This document shows, in pieces, positions 40,221-51,147 of a stretch of 64,000 nucleotides of DNA. Origin of the DNA: Dactylorhiza incarnata. Its lineage: Eukaryota; Streptophyta; Magnoliopsida; Asparagales; Orchidaceae. Under the pieces are notes generated by a model. It searched no databases, was not told where the DNA came from, and worked only from the letters and a program-made list of their open reading frames with translations. Location of the stretch: positions 1,737,501 to 1,801,500 of the forward strand of contig JAWHQI010000201.1 in the NCBI GenBank assembly GCA_033032865.1, in the 5' to 3' direction. The number at the start of each line of letters is the position of its first letter. Position 1 is the stretch's first letter. The position numbers and the translations under genes are program-made.

Positions 40221-40795
40221 ATGGCTCCTCTCAAGGTGAACTCAGGATTTGATGTCGACATTGATTCCTTCAATGCGGCTGCAGAAAGCTTCAAAGCCAT
40301 TCTTGGCTTATTTCAGGATGCTGCCCTTTCCAAACTCATTTAAACAATATGCAAAATCCTGGATATAGAATTGACTAAATTTAAAGACAATGTTCAGATT
40401 GGAGAGGATGGCTCCCTCAAAGGAAAAATATATGATACAGATGTACTGATCACAGAGGAATCACTAAATCGAACATATGATCTTCAGAATGGAAATGAGA
40501 AAGATGAACTAACAGGGGATGAGATTAAGAGGGCCCTGGAACTAATGTAATTCAAGAAGGACAAGCCCATCAATCTGAAGAAGATGGATCTTGGAGAAGA
40601 ATACAGATTCTTGGCAGATATTGCAGGAAAGGTATTGTTGTGTAAGATTTCTGCAAATGATGCTATTCCAAAGCAGCAGATGCAGATAATGGGAGCTCTT
40701 GTTTTGAAGAAGAAGATAAATTGGGGAAGATGCCTTATGAAGATGATTGGGCATAAGTATGCCTATAAAGAAAATGCTTATATGAGGATAATGAG
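40221..40795 (+). pseudogene. SIRE-2 extra ORF, N-terminal part
   Basis: MAPLKVNSGFDVDIDSFNAAAESFKAI, then a stop at about 40341, continuing DNVQIGEDGSLKGKIYDTDVL, a second stop near 40550, then KKDKPINLKKMDLGEEYRFLADIAGKVLLCKISANDAI and GRCLMKMIGHKYAYKENAYM. It lies where SIRE-type elements have their extra ORF and is probably the N-terminal half of the protein type whose C-terminal half is at 1-1263; the two do not overlap, so this cannot be proven. Truncated by the junction with SIRE-3. Confidence 0.55.
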
Positions 40796-40803
40796 CCATT
40801 TTT

Positions 40804-40950
40804 ATTTCTCGAGATCTAAATTGCTTCTCGAGAAATATAGTTCATTTTTCGAAAAGTGCTAGAATTCCCTTGATAAGTCCATTTCTCGAGATGTATAAAC
40901 ATTTCTCGAGAAATATAAGATGTTTCTCGAGAAATCTCAGATATGACTTA
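40804..40950 (-). repeat. TTCTCGAGAA palindrome cluster after SIRE-3 pol
   Basis: Six or seven copies of TTTCTCGAGA(A) or close variants within 150 bp. The identical palindrome fills U3 of the same element (47240-47680). It lies 80-230 bp after the pol stop, where the extra ORF region should begin. Confidence 0.85.
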
Positions 40951-41032
40951 TCTTTTTCTTGAAAATCCTGATCTTTGCTTCCTTGAGGGTTTTGAAGAGT
41001 TGAAGGTCTTCCTGGCTTCATATATGACTTTA

Positions 41033-42520
41033 CTAGGGCTCCATGTTGAGCATTCCAAGTTCAGTCTTGAAGAAAGAGAACTTTGTCTCATCTAGCGGCT
41101 TCGTGAAAATATCTGCAACTTGCTTGTCCGTTGGGACATAACATAGATTGATGTCCATATTCTCCACATGCTCGCGGATGAAATGGTACCTTAACTCAAT
41201 ATGCTTTGTCCGGATGTGAGAGACTGTATTATTTGCAATTGCTATAGCGCTGGAGGAGTCGCAAAACATTGGGATGTCCTTAAACTTCATATTATAATCT
41301 TCAAGCTGATTCCTTATCTAGAGAAGTTGTGCGCAACAATTGCCTGCAGAAATGTATTCTTACTCGGCGGTTGAAATTGCAACACAACTTTGCTTCTTAC
41401 TACTCCATGAAATTAGCCTCCTTACAAGGAATTGGCAAGTCCCGGATGTGCTTTTCCTGTCGTCCTTACTACCTGCAAAGTCTGCATATGAAAATCCAAT
41501 TAGCTCGCTATCATTACTTCTTGGGTCTGCATCACTTGATATCTAGCACATACACATGTAACGATCATTATGTCGAGCCTACTAGCAGTAAGGTAGAGTA
41601 GAGAGCCAATTATGGTTCTGTACTTAGTTTCATCGAAAGGTTTCCCTTTCTCATCCTTGTCCAGAGACATAGCTGAACACATTGGAATCCTCATAGAGGA
41701 TGCACTCTCCATTCCAAATTTTTTACCAACTCCTTGGTGAATTTCGTCTAAGAGATGAAATTCCATCTTCAGATTGCTTCACTTGAAGTCCTAAGAAATA
41801 TTTCAGCTCACCCATACTGCTCATTTCATTCTTCCCTTACATAAGTTTGCAAAATTTCTTGCAAAGATTGTCATCTGTAGAGCCAAAAATAATATCGTCG
41901 ACATAGATTTGCACTAGCAAAATCTTGCCTTTAACTTCCCTAGAAATAATGTCTTATCTATCTTTTCTCTTGTGAATTTGTTCTCAAGAAGAAAGTTAGA
42001 CATCGTCTCATACCAAGCTCAAAGAGCTTGTTTCAAACCATATAATGCTTTTTGCAATAAATAAACATATTCAGGGTGTTCAGGATCAACAAAACTTGGG
42101 GGTTGTTTCACGTATACTTCTTCTTTTATATTACCGTTGAGAAATGCTGACTTGACGTCCATTTGGTATACGGTGAATCCCTTGAATGCGTCATAAGCAA
42201 GGAACAGCCTGATCGCTTCGAGCCTTGCTACAGGATCATAATTCTGATCGAAGTCGACCCCTTCTTCCTATCTGTATCCTTTTGCTACGAGTCTGGCGTT
42301 GTTCTTGATTATTGTTTCGTCTTCATCCAATTTGTTTATGTAGACCCATTCTGGTCCAATGATATTCTTATCTTTGGGTTTTGGAACAAGAGTCCACACT
42401 TTGCACCGCTTGAATTGATTTAGTTCTTCTTCCATTGCAATTATCCAATAGGGGTCTTCATTTGCTTCTTGGAACTTCTTAGGTTCAACCTGCGAGAGGA
42501 AACTCAAATACATATTTTAG
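41033..42520 (-). pseudogene. SIRE-3 RT and RNase H remnant
   Basis: From right to left: EDPYWIIAMEEELNQFKRCKVWTLVPKPKDKNIIG (RT start, 42460-42360), PEWVYINKLDEDE, a broken middle with the [11 protein letters not shown] region near 42030 decayed to stops, IIFGSTDDNLCK near 41880, SASSMRIPMCSAMSLDKDEKGKPFDETKYRTIIGSLLYLTASR (41700-41570), and the RNase H end MFCDSSSAIAIANNTVSHIRTKHIELRYHFIREHV...DIFTKPLDETKF (41290-41060). The last part is the best preserved. Multiple stops and shifts. Confidence 0.8.
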
Positions 42521-44083
42521 TTAATAGTACCTCTTCTTGTTCTAATGCCGACTTGAGGATCTCCTATGATCTGATCAATCAAACGATCCCTCATATGTTT
42601 GAACTCTTGATTCCTTACATCAATTGGGCCACCAGGAACTTCTTCTACTACTGGATTGTCTTCCTCCACTTGGATTGGCTCTTCATCTTGTTGATCTTCC
42701 TCTTCTATTGAGGTTAGGGGAGAGATCTTGATGAAGTTTGGAGTATTTACTTTGACTGGCTCATCCACCAGGAACTTCTTCTTCTACAACCAGAGTTTTC
42801 TTATTAAAATCTCTATAAGCTCTACTATGGATATTATAGCCTACGAAAATACCTTCAAATCTCTTTTCACTAAACTTGGTTTTGTAATGCTTCCCATTAT
42901 TAAGTACAAAGCATTTACTGCCAAAGATTCTGAAACAAGAAATGGCTGGTCTCTTGCATTTTAGTAGTTCATAGGGTGTCTTTTCATGGTTTTAATTTAT
43001 GAGTGTTCTGTTTTGCACGTGGCAAGCAGTGTTGACGGCTTCAGCCCAGAAGTATTCTGGTAGTGAAGAGTCGCTCAACACTATTCTACAAGCCTCAATG
43101 AGTGTTATATTCTGTCTCTCAGCTACTCCATTTTGTTGTGGTGTTCGGGGAGAGGAAAACTCATGAAAGATACCAAGGCTTTCACAGAAGTCTTTCATGG
43201 CCCCAGATTAAAATTTTGTTCCATGGTCACATCTGGTTTTGACCACCAAACAATCAAATTCATTCTAGATTTGCTTGACAAATTTAGAGAAAAATATCAA
43301 AGGTATCTAACTTGTGTTTTAGAAAGAATCTCATGCAAAACGTGAGTAATCATCTACAATAATCAATGTGTAAGACTTACCTCCTAAACTTCTAATTTGC
43401 AAAGGACCAAACAAGTCCATATGAAGCAGGTGTAAACACCCGGTAGAGTCTTTGCCAATTATGCTCTTAAAGTTAGCTCTTATTTTCTTGCCTCTTACAA
43501 ATGCATGACAAGGTCTATCTTTAATACACTTAACATTTGGCGCATCACGCACTAAGTTTTGAGAAAATAATTTGTTTATAGTTTTGAAATTAATATGTAC
43601 TAGTCTCTTGTGCCATTGTTCAACAAGAGATTCACTATATTTTGCTAAAAAGCACACTGGTGTAGAAGTGGTTAAATAAAGAAAGTTTAAACAGAAAACA
43701 TTTCTACATCGAGTGCCTGATAAAATTGTTTCAGAATTTTCTGCCGACTTTATCAAACACTTATCTTTTCAAAAATCAACTATATATCCTTTATCACAAT
43801 GTTGACTTATGCTTATAAGATTATGTTCTAATCCTTCCACATAAGCCACATTGGAGAAGGTTACATTACCATTAGTGATCATATCATAGCCTTTAGTAAT
43901 TCCACAGTCAGATCCGCCAAAAATGACTTTTAGGCCATTCTCAACTGGAATGAAATTCTGTAATAGGCTTCTTGTCCCGGTCATGTGCCGAGAACAACCG
44001 ATGTCCAAATACCAGATAAGATTTATGTTGGGCTTTGGACACACCTGCAAAAACTGATTATTTTCCCTTAGGAGCCCAAACAA
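42517..44083 (-). pseudogene. SIRE-3 protease and integrase remnant
   Basis: 44083-43769: IWYLDIGCSRHMTGTRSLLQNF, the copia protease site with the usual DSG changed to DIG, then GNVTFSNVAYVEGLEHNLISISQ. 43756-43331: EQWHKRLVHINFKTINKL (GAG-pre-integrase), HAFVRGKKI, LHLLHMDLFGPLQIRSLGGKSYTLIIVDDYSRF with the first integrase Asp. The second Asp region is lost in a frameshifted stretch. 43198-42992: FSSPRTPQQNGVAERQNITLIEACR, holding the catalytic Glu. 42768-42517: acidic linker to RT. Non-functional. Confidence 0.82.
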
Positions 44084-45860
44084 ATTTGGGTCCTTGGTCT
44101 CTTGTTAGCTGAGCACCACGATGAACGTTAACATTGCGAGCGGTCTTCCTTGCAATGTTTACTTGTGGTCTCATAAAATTAATCAGATTGAACCAGGAAT
44201 CTACGACAAAGTGACCAATCTTGTCGCAGCACCAACAATCAAATATGTTGTATCTCTTCTTTGTATTCTCCTGCTTAACCTTTTGAACGATGGTTTTGGC
44301 AGGAGCTTTACTTTTTGATGAGGATCCCTCATGAGTACACCATACACATGGTATAACTGTTTCCTTTGGATTAGGAGCAATAATCTTCACTGTTGGTGCC
44401 TTCTTTGCACTAGGTCCATGAACAAACGGACCAAATCCTCTCAGATTTATTTCCTCATAAGGTGCTTTGAACACACTTGCACCAAAGTTTTGGGGACGAG
44501 TCCACCCCTTGTAGTCATTGAAAAGCTCAAATTCAATTGGTCTAGTCAAGTGACCAAAGGAGCTTTCCAGATCATAGGAATTTGTAGGAAAGATAACTTT
44601 CTTAAATGTCGTTTGATCTAGATGGGCCTTCCCTTTCTCTTCGGCGGTAGCTTTCATAGCATTCTTAATTTTCTTCTTGGCTTGGATGATCTTAGAAGAT
44701 TTACTAGATTCAGCCACATGACCTAATCCACTACCACTTGCTTTAGCAGAGAATCTATCAATGATTGGAAGAACAATTTTCGGTTGGGAGAACTTTTCAA
44801 CTAGCTTTTTCTTAGCAGCTAGCTGTTCTTCCAGCTCTTTGATGATTTTCTCTCTCGAGGCAAGGAGCTCATCTGAGCTTTTGATCTTGTCTGTCAAGAC
44901 CAAGATTTCCTCTTTGTGAGAAGTAAGTTGTGCAACTTCTTCCCTCAGATTGGATTCCACTTCCTTGAGAGACATAATCTCTTTAGCCTGGGTTTTGACG
45001 ACCTTTCGACATTTGTCAAAGCTTTTGAGAAATTCAGTATACTGGGTCATGAGTTCTGAATCCTCATCTGGGGAGTAGTTTTCTTGCTCAACTGAGGCAT
45101 ACTCTGATTCAGATAAGATGGTGTGAGCATTTACCTTCCCTTTATACGGAGGTTCTTCTTCATCATCAGTCATGGCCATAAGCCCAAAGTAGGCTTCGTC
45201 TTCATCACTTGACCTATCCGAGTCACTGTCGTTGAGAGATTTGGACTTCTTGGCAACGAAGCTTCTCTCAGTTTTCTTTTTCCCATGGGTGGATTTCTTT
45301 TCTTCTCTCTTTCCACCCTCTTTCTTCTTGCGAGGGCAATCAACGATCATATGCCCTGGCTTGTTACATCAATAACAAACGATGTCAGAAGAAACATGTT
45401 TGTTCGATTTAGACTTATACCTTTCATGGCCACTTCAGCCTTTCCTGTGATGATCACCATCACGACGAGAATGTCTGTAGTCAGAGGAAGAGGGCTTGTT
45501 CTTCATATGCCTTCTTTTGCTTAGCAATTTCTTGAACTGACGAGAAATTAGTGAGAACTCCCCATCAGACATTTCAGAACAAGAGGAGCCATCTTCTGAT
45601 TCTTCTTCTTCATCAGTCTCTTGTGCCCTTATTGGTGACACAGCTCGGCTTTTTCTGGAGCTTTCGGCCTTCAGAGCCAAGGTCCTCTCCTTGCCTGAGG
45701 TCCGATTCCCATCTTCTTCAATTTTGCGGATGTTCATCTGCCGCTCATGGGATAGTAGCTTCCCGAACAGATTCTGTGGGTTATTATTTGTCAACTTTCC
45801 AAATTCCCTAATAGCAATGATCTTGCTATCCCATTCTTTTGTCAGGGATCGCAGGACCAT
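44058..45860 (-). pseudogene. SIRE-3 gag C-terminal part with zinc knuckle and coiled coil
   Basis: 45860-45435 holds VLRSLTKEWDSKIIAIREF and a Ser/Glu-rich region. The zinc knuckle around 45340-45380 reads C-Y-stop-C-NKPG-H-MIVD-C, spacing correct but with one TGA. The open frame 45350-44058 (430 codons) continues with a Ser/Asp-rich segment, a coiled coil (KEVESNLREEVAQLTSHKEEILVLTDKI), and a Lys-rich tail with CWCCDKIGHF...W, possibly a second knuckle. The length and coiled coil after the knuckle are typical of SIRE-type gag. Confidence 0.78.
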
Positions 45861-45863
45861 AGA

Positions 45864-46341
45864 TTCTTAGGCCATTTACTATCTTGAAAAACCTTTCATA
45901 AGCATCAGAAATGCACTCCTTCTTGCTCTGCTTGAAGGCCTCGTACTCTTGGTGGAGTAGAGATCATCTATCGTCCCTTACCTCTTCGGTACCTTCCATG
46001 AGAACAATCAAAGATGTCCACATCTCTTTGGCAGGTCTGCAGTGGATTAAGTTCTGTAGCATAGAATCATCCACTGCACTAGCAATTATGTTCTTTGCCT
46101 TTTTGTCCAAGGCTACGATGGCGATCTCATCCTTGGTTAGGTCCATCATTTTCTTTGTCACCTGAACAGTTAGATCAATTGTAGAGGCAACCATAGGCAC
46201 ATGGGGGCCTTCTTCCACAACTTGAAAAATTCTCGGATCTGCGGCTTCCATGTAAAATCTAACTCTTTCTTTCCACATGGGGAAATTAGCCTTTGTGCAG
46301 ATAGGAAGCTTTAATGAGGAGGATTCCTTGCTTCTTTCCAT
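45864..46341 (-). pseudogene. SIRE-3 gag N-terminal part
   Basis: ATG 46341 (MERSKESSSLKLPICTKANFPMWKERVRFYMEAADPR) is the copia gag start. It continues DLTKDEIAIVALDKKAKNIIASAVDDSMLQNLIHCRPAKEMWTSL. A frameshift near 45964 separates it from the next gag segment. The leader between gag and primer site is about 60 bp. Confidence 0.8.
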
Positions 46342-46401
46342 GATTTGCTAGCAACTAGAAAGGATGGATCCTGTTCAAGGTGTTAACCTATAAACAAACA
46401 A

Positions 46402-46417
46402 CCTCTCTTTGATACCA
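46402..46417 (-). other. Primer-binding site of SIRE-3
   Basis: In element sense TGGTATCAAAGAGAGG begins 2 bp after the LTR. It is complementary to initiator-Met tRNA with one change. Confidence 0.85.
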
Positions 46418-46632
46418 ATTGAAGTATCTAGTTGTCTACCTAAATCACATAGAGGGGGGTGAATAGGTGATAACTGCGTCTTTTGCGAAATAAAAACTTG
46501 ATAAAAAGGAACACAGAAAACAAATCACAGTCTCAGACGACACAAGGAATATTATAGTGGTTCCCCGATCTTGGGTACTCCACTTTCCCGCCTCGCCAAT
46601 CTAGCACCACAGCTATCCTTGACTACTTCACA

Positions 46633-46775
46633 ATATCTCGGATCAAGAATGATCCTACAATCTCGGAGTCACCACTCCTACAACTCGGAGACAAATTCTC
46701 CTACAAACTCGGAGACAACGCTCTTACAAACTCGGAGATAACCCTCCTACAACTTGGAGATATGATCTCCTACAA
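46633..46775 (-). repeat. Mini-hairpin array in R-U5 of SIRE-3 LTR
   Basis: In element sense six units of 22-26 bp begin GTAGGA and end CCGAG or similar. Stems: GGAGAT/ATCTCC, GGAG/CTCC, GAG/CTC, GGAGA/TCTCC, GGAGT/ACTCC and GGATCA/TGATCC. The two arms change together from unit to unit. Confidence 0.85.
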
Positions 46776-47239
46776 ACAATAGAGATTGTGTACAATAAAT
46801 GAATCAACAAAATGAGTTTAGATCTGATATACAATAATCTTCTTCCTTCTTGAGATTTGAAGAACTTTGGCTTGATGATGAGGAAGAAAGATTTATGTCT
46901 CTGATCTGACCTTCTAGGATTTGACACGATCCAATAAACTTCAGTAGATGATAAGAGCACTGATCTGTCGAATCTTTTCTTCCAAAAGGATCAGTTGAAT
47001 GAGAGAGAGAGAATGATCTTCAGCGATGGCGGCGACTCTTTCTCGATTTCCGATTGAATAATAAAATTAGGTTTCGAATAATATTATAAAATAAGAGCAG
47101 ATAGGAGCATTATATAGCAAACAATCATAACGGCTGAGTGTCCTTGAATTAAGGTAGAAAGAACCTAAAAACACGATACACGTGGCGTCGACTCCGTCAG
47201 AGAAAAATAATAGAACCATAAGAACAGGTATTTTAAAGT

Positions 47240-47680
47240 AGGACATGAAGAGAAATTCTTTCTCGAGACAACAAGGATTTCTCGAGAAATGAGATGACTT
47301 CTCGAGAGATAGCTGCAACAACTCGAGAAATGACTTGGAAAAGCTTTCAGGAAAACTTGAAGTGAACTTCTCGAGAACAAAAGGATCCCTTGAGAAATAG
47401 CTTTTATTTCTCGAGAGAACACTTGACTTCTCGAGAAAATGGCTTAGAAACATTTCACTGGACAAAAGAGAAGATTTCTCGAGAACAAAGATGACTTCTC
47501 GAGAAATAGACCTGATTTCTCGAGAAAGTAGAAGACTTCTCGAGAAATAGATTAGAAAGCTTAAACTTGAACTCATAAAAGGATTTCTCGAGAATCAAAG
47601 ATGACTTCTCGAGAAATGAAGCGGATTTCTCGAGAGATGAAGTAGACTTCTCGAGAAATACACTTAGAAAAATTTTCTGA
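47240..47680 (-). repeat. TTCTCGAGAA palindrome cluster in SIRE-3 U3
   Basis: About twenty copies of (T)TTCTCGAGA(A) or ACTTCTCGAGAA, spaced mostly 20-30 bp apart, in 440 bp. XhoI-site core CTCGAG. No longer repeat unit is conserved, so selection or gene conversion on the motif itself is suggested. Confidence 0.88.
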
Positions 47681-47990
47681 TCTTTTTTCCTTTTTCCTAC
47701 TCTTGGACACCAACAACTCTTCCAACTCATAAGCTTCAAGGGTCTTGAAAATGAAGTGTATCCCAATAGAGAGATTACACATGAGTCAACACCATGTTCC
47801 ACACAATAAGGGATTACATTGCATGAGACTGTGTTTAATGACCCATTGTGATATGACATTGGTCTACACTTGGCAATTATAACCTGCAAGAACATAGCTA
47901 AAAGACAACATCAAATACGCTAGCAATTAAATCTTGGTTCAAGGGTGACTTCTCACAAATCTAGGCTATTATGGATACAATACCCAACAG

Positions 47991-48021
47991 TAATATATAT
48001 ATATACATATATATATATACT
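47991..48021. repeat. TA microsatellite beside SIRE-3
   Basis: Almost pure (TA)n with one C interruption directly outside the SIRE-3 LTR. 48022-48100 is AT-rich with nothing recognised. Confidence 0.8.
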
Positions 48022-48099
48022 ACCCCTTATATATAAACCCGTTCCATTATTTACAGTTTTTTACTAGAGCTCCTACACATACTATGATATGGTGTTCAA

Positions 48100-48697
48100 G
48101 GATTATAATAAGGTGTCACGGGCTTCCTTTTATTTAAGAAAATCAGTTATAGTAGGTTATAAGTAAGGCGCGATAGAAACCGGCCAGGTAACAAACCGCA
48201 AAGAAAAGAACTCGAGACCCCAACTCTTATAAGAGAGATCCTGGATTTGAGTGTTCGTGCTTTGGGAACGTCACCCTCCCCTATTTATAGGCTCGGGGGC
48301 CTGCCCAGACGAGCAAGACTCAAATAGCGGCCTGCCAGGATACAGGAGAATCGGGCAGGGGGTGACGGGATATAAAAGGAGAAAACAGAAGGGAAGTCGT
48401 GCGGTTTGGCGGCTTAAATTTCGAGTGTGTGCTGGATTTGGACAGAAACAAATTTTCTTGAGGAGTGAAGCAGCTTGTGCGGACTGTGATCTGAGGTCGT
48501 GACCTACTTTCTAGCCTTGAGCCTTGGTTGCTGTCAATCCTTGATGGCGGCCTGGGTTAGCTAGACCGCCTGGCCTATTTTTGTTGAGTCAGGTGACCTG
48601 TAATCAAGTCACCAATGGCAGAGTCAGACGGCTGGGTTTCTTAAGCCGCCCGGTCTGAAGGAGTGGATACTTTGGGTAGCAGTCTTCTGGGTAAACA
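48100..48697 (-). repeat. 3' LTR of TAT-2, partly eroded
   Basis: Aligns with the TAT-1 LTR through CTCCCCTATTTATAGGCTCGGGGG (versus CCCCCTATTTATAGACGAGGGGG), GGATACAGGAGA and the end CTTCTGGGTAAACA (versus CTTTCTGGGCAAACA), followed in both by TAATCCCCGCACATTTT. A sense TATA box is at about 48280. The far end (TGTTGG) is not recognisable. Strong divergence from TAT-1 shows TAT-2 is old. Confidence 0.7.
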
Positions 48698-48890
48698 TAA
48701 TCCCCGCACATTTTCAAATTTTAAGGAAATTTCAGAAATGTTAGTTCTAGCCGTAGATCACGCTTGACTTGCTCTGGAAGCTTTAGAGAGCTCTGAAAGC
48801 TCTCTACTCTGCATAATTCAATTGCAACCACGAGACTCTACTCGCCATTAGCGATCAGCCTTTTTCGAGCCGGTGGTCACTTAGTAAGAA

Positions 48891-50795
48891 TGGATGATCA
48901 TATGTCTATTAACATAACCCGCCAGGAAAAAGAAGATGATCGGCCAAGGAAGAAGAAAACACACCGGTCTGAGAAGGCTCACAGAGTCGTCATTAAAACA
49001 AATATGGGGAAGCGATTAATCCGAATACCACTACGGTTGACGAGGCTGCTACTAAGCTTATCGTAAATCACCCAAATTTGTCTCAGTTCGCACCATCTGT
49101 GCCATCGGAGAAAGCGACTTCAAGTATAGTACTTCGGAAAGCCGTAGGAAGCACTCCCTCTGACATCGTATATACCTCCTCCGGAGAGCTTCTCCTGAAG
49201 ATAAATAGTAAGGGAGAAGAAATCGTGGATTCCCCAAGGCCGGTCATAATGAATGATCCTTCGTCGATGGTGGATGTAGATTGTGATCCTGGAAAATCGC
49301 CATGGGCTGACTTATCTTCGGCTAAGAAGAGAAAGAGAGCAGAATCGGTGGTGGATAGAGTGATGTGAAAGGCTATGAAATTGAATTTCCGGAAAAAAGA
49401 TATTTCTGCAAGATCTGGCGCGGCTAGTCTTCAACAAAAACCGCATGAGAAAGAGGTCGATGAGGGCCTTATTACTCCTCCTGATAAGCGGAATGATCCT
49501 CCTTCTAATTCTGTCGCAAACATATCTCTGAGTGAAATCTTCAAAGATATGGACACCCATCAGAAGCAAGATCGACTTTTGGATACTCCTGCGACTTTGA
49601 ATGAAACTGAGACTGGGAATGCGGCTAGATTTGAGAGAGCCGATCCAAACCTGGAGTTCTCTAAAGTGACTGGGTTGCAGAAATTGTAGGAGAAAGCCGA
49701 GGAGTTAAGACATTCTTTAAATGAGCTGAAACCGTGTAACCCCCTAGCCAAAGGTAAACAAGGTGCGGTCTTTTGTTATGCTCGCTTTTTTAAAATGCAG
49801 CCAAGGAAAACTCAAACCGATTTGATTTAAACCCGCCATCAAACTTTTTTTCGTCCGCGCCTCAAACTTCTATTGCCAAACGAAAACAAAATCACAGACT
49901 TTGGAGAGAACAACGCCGAAAGATGGATCCTGAACACTCAAGGAGACCTGTATTTCCAGGCCATAGTTTTGTTGAGTCGGTCAGCAGGCGAGAAAGTATT
50001 GAATTTTGCTATCTTGATTCTGTGATATTTCCTTTGTGTTGACTTATTTACTTCTCACTATATTTAACCACATCTTTTTCTATTGTAGATAGATCTGAAT
50101 AGGCCATGAAGCTGGGCGACCTAACAGCCAGTCTTCCTCTACTACCACCAGCACCAAGCTTTTCATTGAATATAGATGCTGGAGAAAAGACACAGGTCGA
50201 CCCCAAGGGATTTCTTGTTGTTTTGGAGGAGAAAGTGGAGAACTTTGAAAATAACCACCGAATGAAGATGCTTGAGTGGAGCAATGCTATGGAAAACCAG
50301 GCGGAGATCGTGCGGGTTAAAGAGCAGGACATGCGGCTTGCGTTGGATGCTGAGAGAAAGGAAAGGTTGGAAAAGGAGAAGGCGTTGCAGGATCAACTCG
50401 ACGGGGAGAGGAAAGCAAGCCAAAAGTTTGAGGAAGACTACAAATATTACCGTGGGAAGCACTTACACCTGACCCGTGAAGTTGGTGGGAATCAGCGACC
50501 TATTAATGTAAGAGATGAGAGACCGTGATCATCAGGCTACCCGACCACTAGGGAGACTTCAAATCCCCCAGGAGTTAGGGACGACGAACAGGTCACTATT
50601 CCTGGTGAGATCGTCGTGGCATCATCTTTATGTACTATCCCTACAGTTCGGGTAGAGCGTGATGTCGTGCGGCTTCATAGCACTCTCGACCATCTTCACC
50701 GAAATGTGAGTCAGATGTATGTACTTCTTTTACAAATCGGAAACCAGATCACACAGCTTCATCGCGAGGATCCTCCTTCAAACCTTCAACTTTAG
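48891..50795 (+). pseudogene. Antisense accessory gene A of TAT-2
   Basis: ATG 48891 (MDDHMSINITRQEKEDDRPRKKKT). Frames shift several times: 49078-49368 and 49375-49689 are Ser/Asp/Lys-rich like the first part of TAT-1 gene A. A probable intron ends in TTCTATTGTAG at 50088. The coiled-coil exon 50106-50528 (VLEEKVENFENNHRMKMLEWSNAMENQAEIVRVKEQDMRLALDAERKERLEKEKALQDQL) corresponds to 28158-28525. Both copies have a stop right after ERP (TGA 50526-50528 here) and an in-frame continuation, here to TAG 50793-50795. The giant Lys/Glu repeat of TAT-1 is absent. Confidence 0.55.
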
Positions 50796-51147
50796 ACGAT
50801 TTGTATCTGATGTGTTGTAATATTATTTATATAATTCTCTGGCCAATCCTTGGACACTTTATGCTTGTCTTGCGATGCTTTGTTACTTAAGGACTTTGAA
50901 TATTTGTTGACATTTTTGAATTATCCTAGAACTCGTGCGATTTGTAATTGTATGTTACTTCTGAAAACATAAGTCTCTGGTTGCGCGGTTAGATTTGCTA
51001 GTCGTGATTTCTTCTGCAGAATACATTGAATATATAGGTTTCTGCCCGCGCGGTTAGGATGGATAGCCGTGGTTGGTTTTGGTTATATGCAGGTTATGGA
51101 CTCTATAAGTAGCAGATGTTTCAGAGACTTTTTCAACGATATTCAAG

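Larger units (their letters stand above)
40796..47989 (-). mobile_element. SIRE-3: 3'-truncated Ty1/copia (SIRE-like) element
   Basis: Minus strand: 5' LTR 46420-47989, primer site, gag, protease, integrase, RT, RNase H, then a TTCTCGAGAA cluster at 40804-40950 where the element is cut by the junction with SIRE-2. The extra ORF and 3' LTR are missing. Many stops and frameshifts make it non-functional. The LTR start matches SIRE-1 (TGTTGGGTATTGT). Confidence 0.88.
46420..47989 (-). repeat. 5' LTR of SIRE-3 (1570 bp)
   Basis: Sense start TGTTGGGTATTGTATCC at 47989, sense end GATACTTCA at 46420. In sense order: TTCTCGAGAA cluster (47680-47240), CACGTG (47179-47184), TATATAA (about 47110), mini-hairpin array (46775-46633), GGGGAACCACTATAATAT block (about 46560), CACCCCCCTCTATGTG (about 46455). 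Open minus-strand frames in U3 simply read through the palindromes (FLEKS, SRE repeats) and are not genes. Confidence 0.85.

Noticed and set aside
47067..47895. Minus-strand ORFs rich in SREIR/FLEKS repeats
   Set aside because: They translate the TTCTCGAGAA palindromes of SIRE-3 U3; not protein genes.
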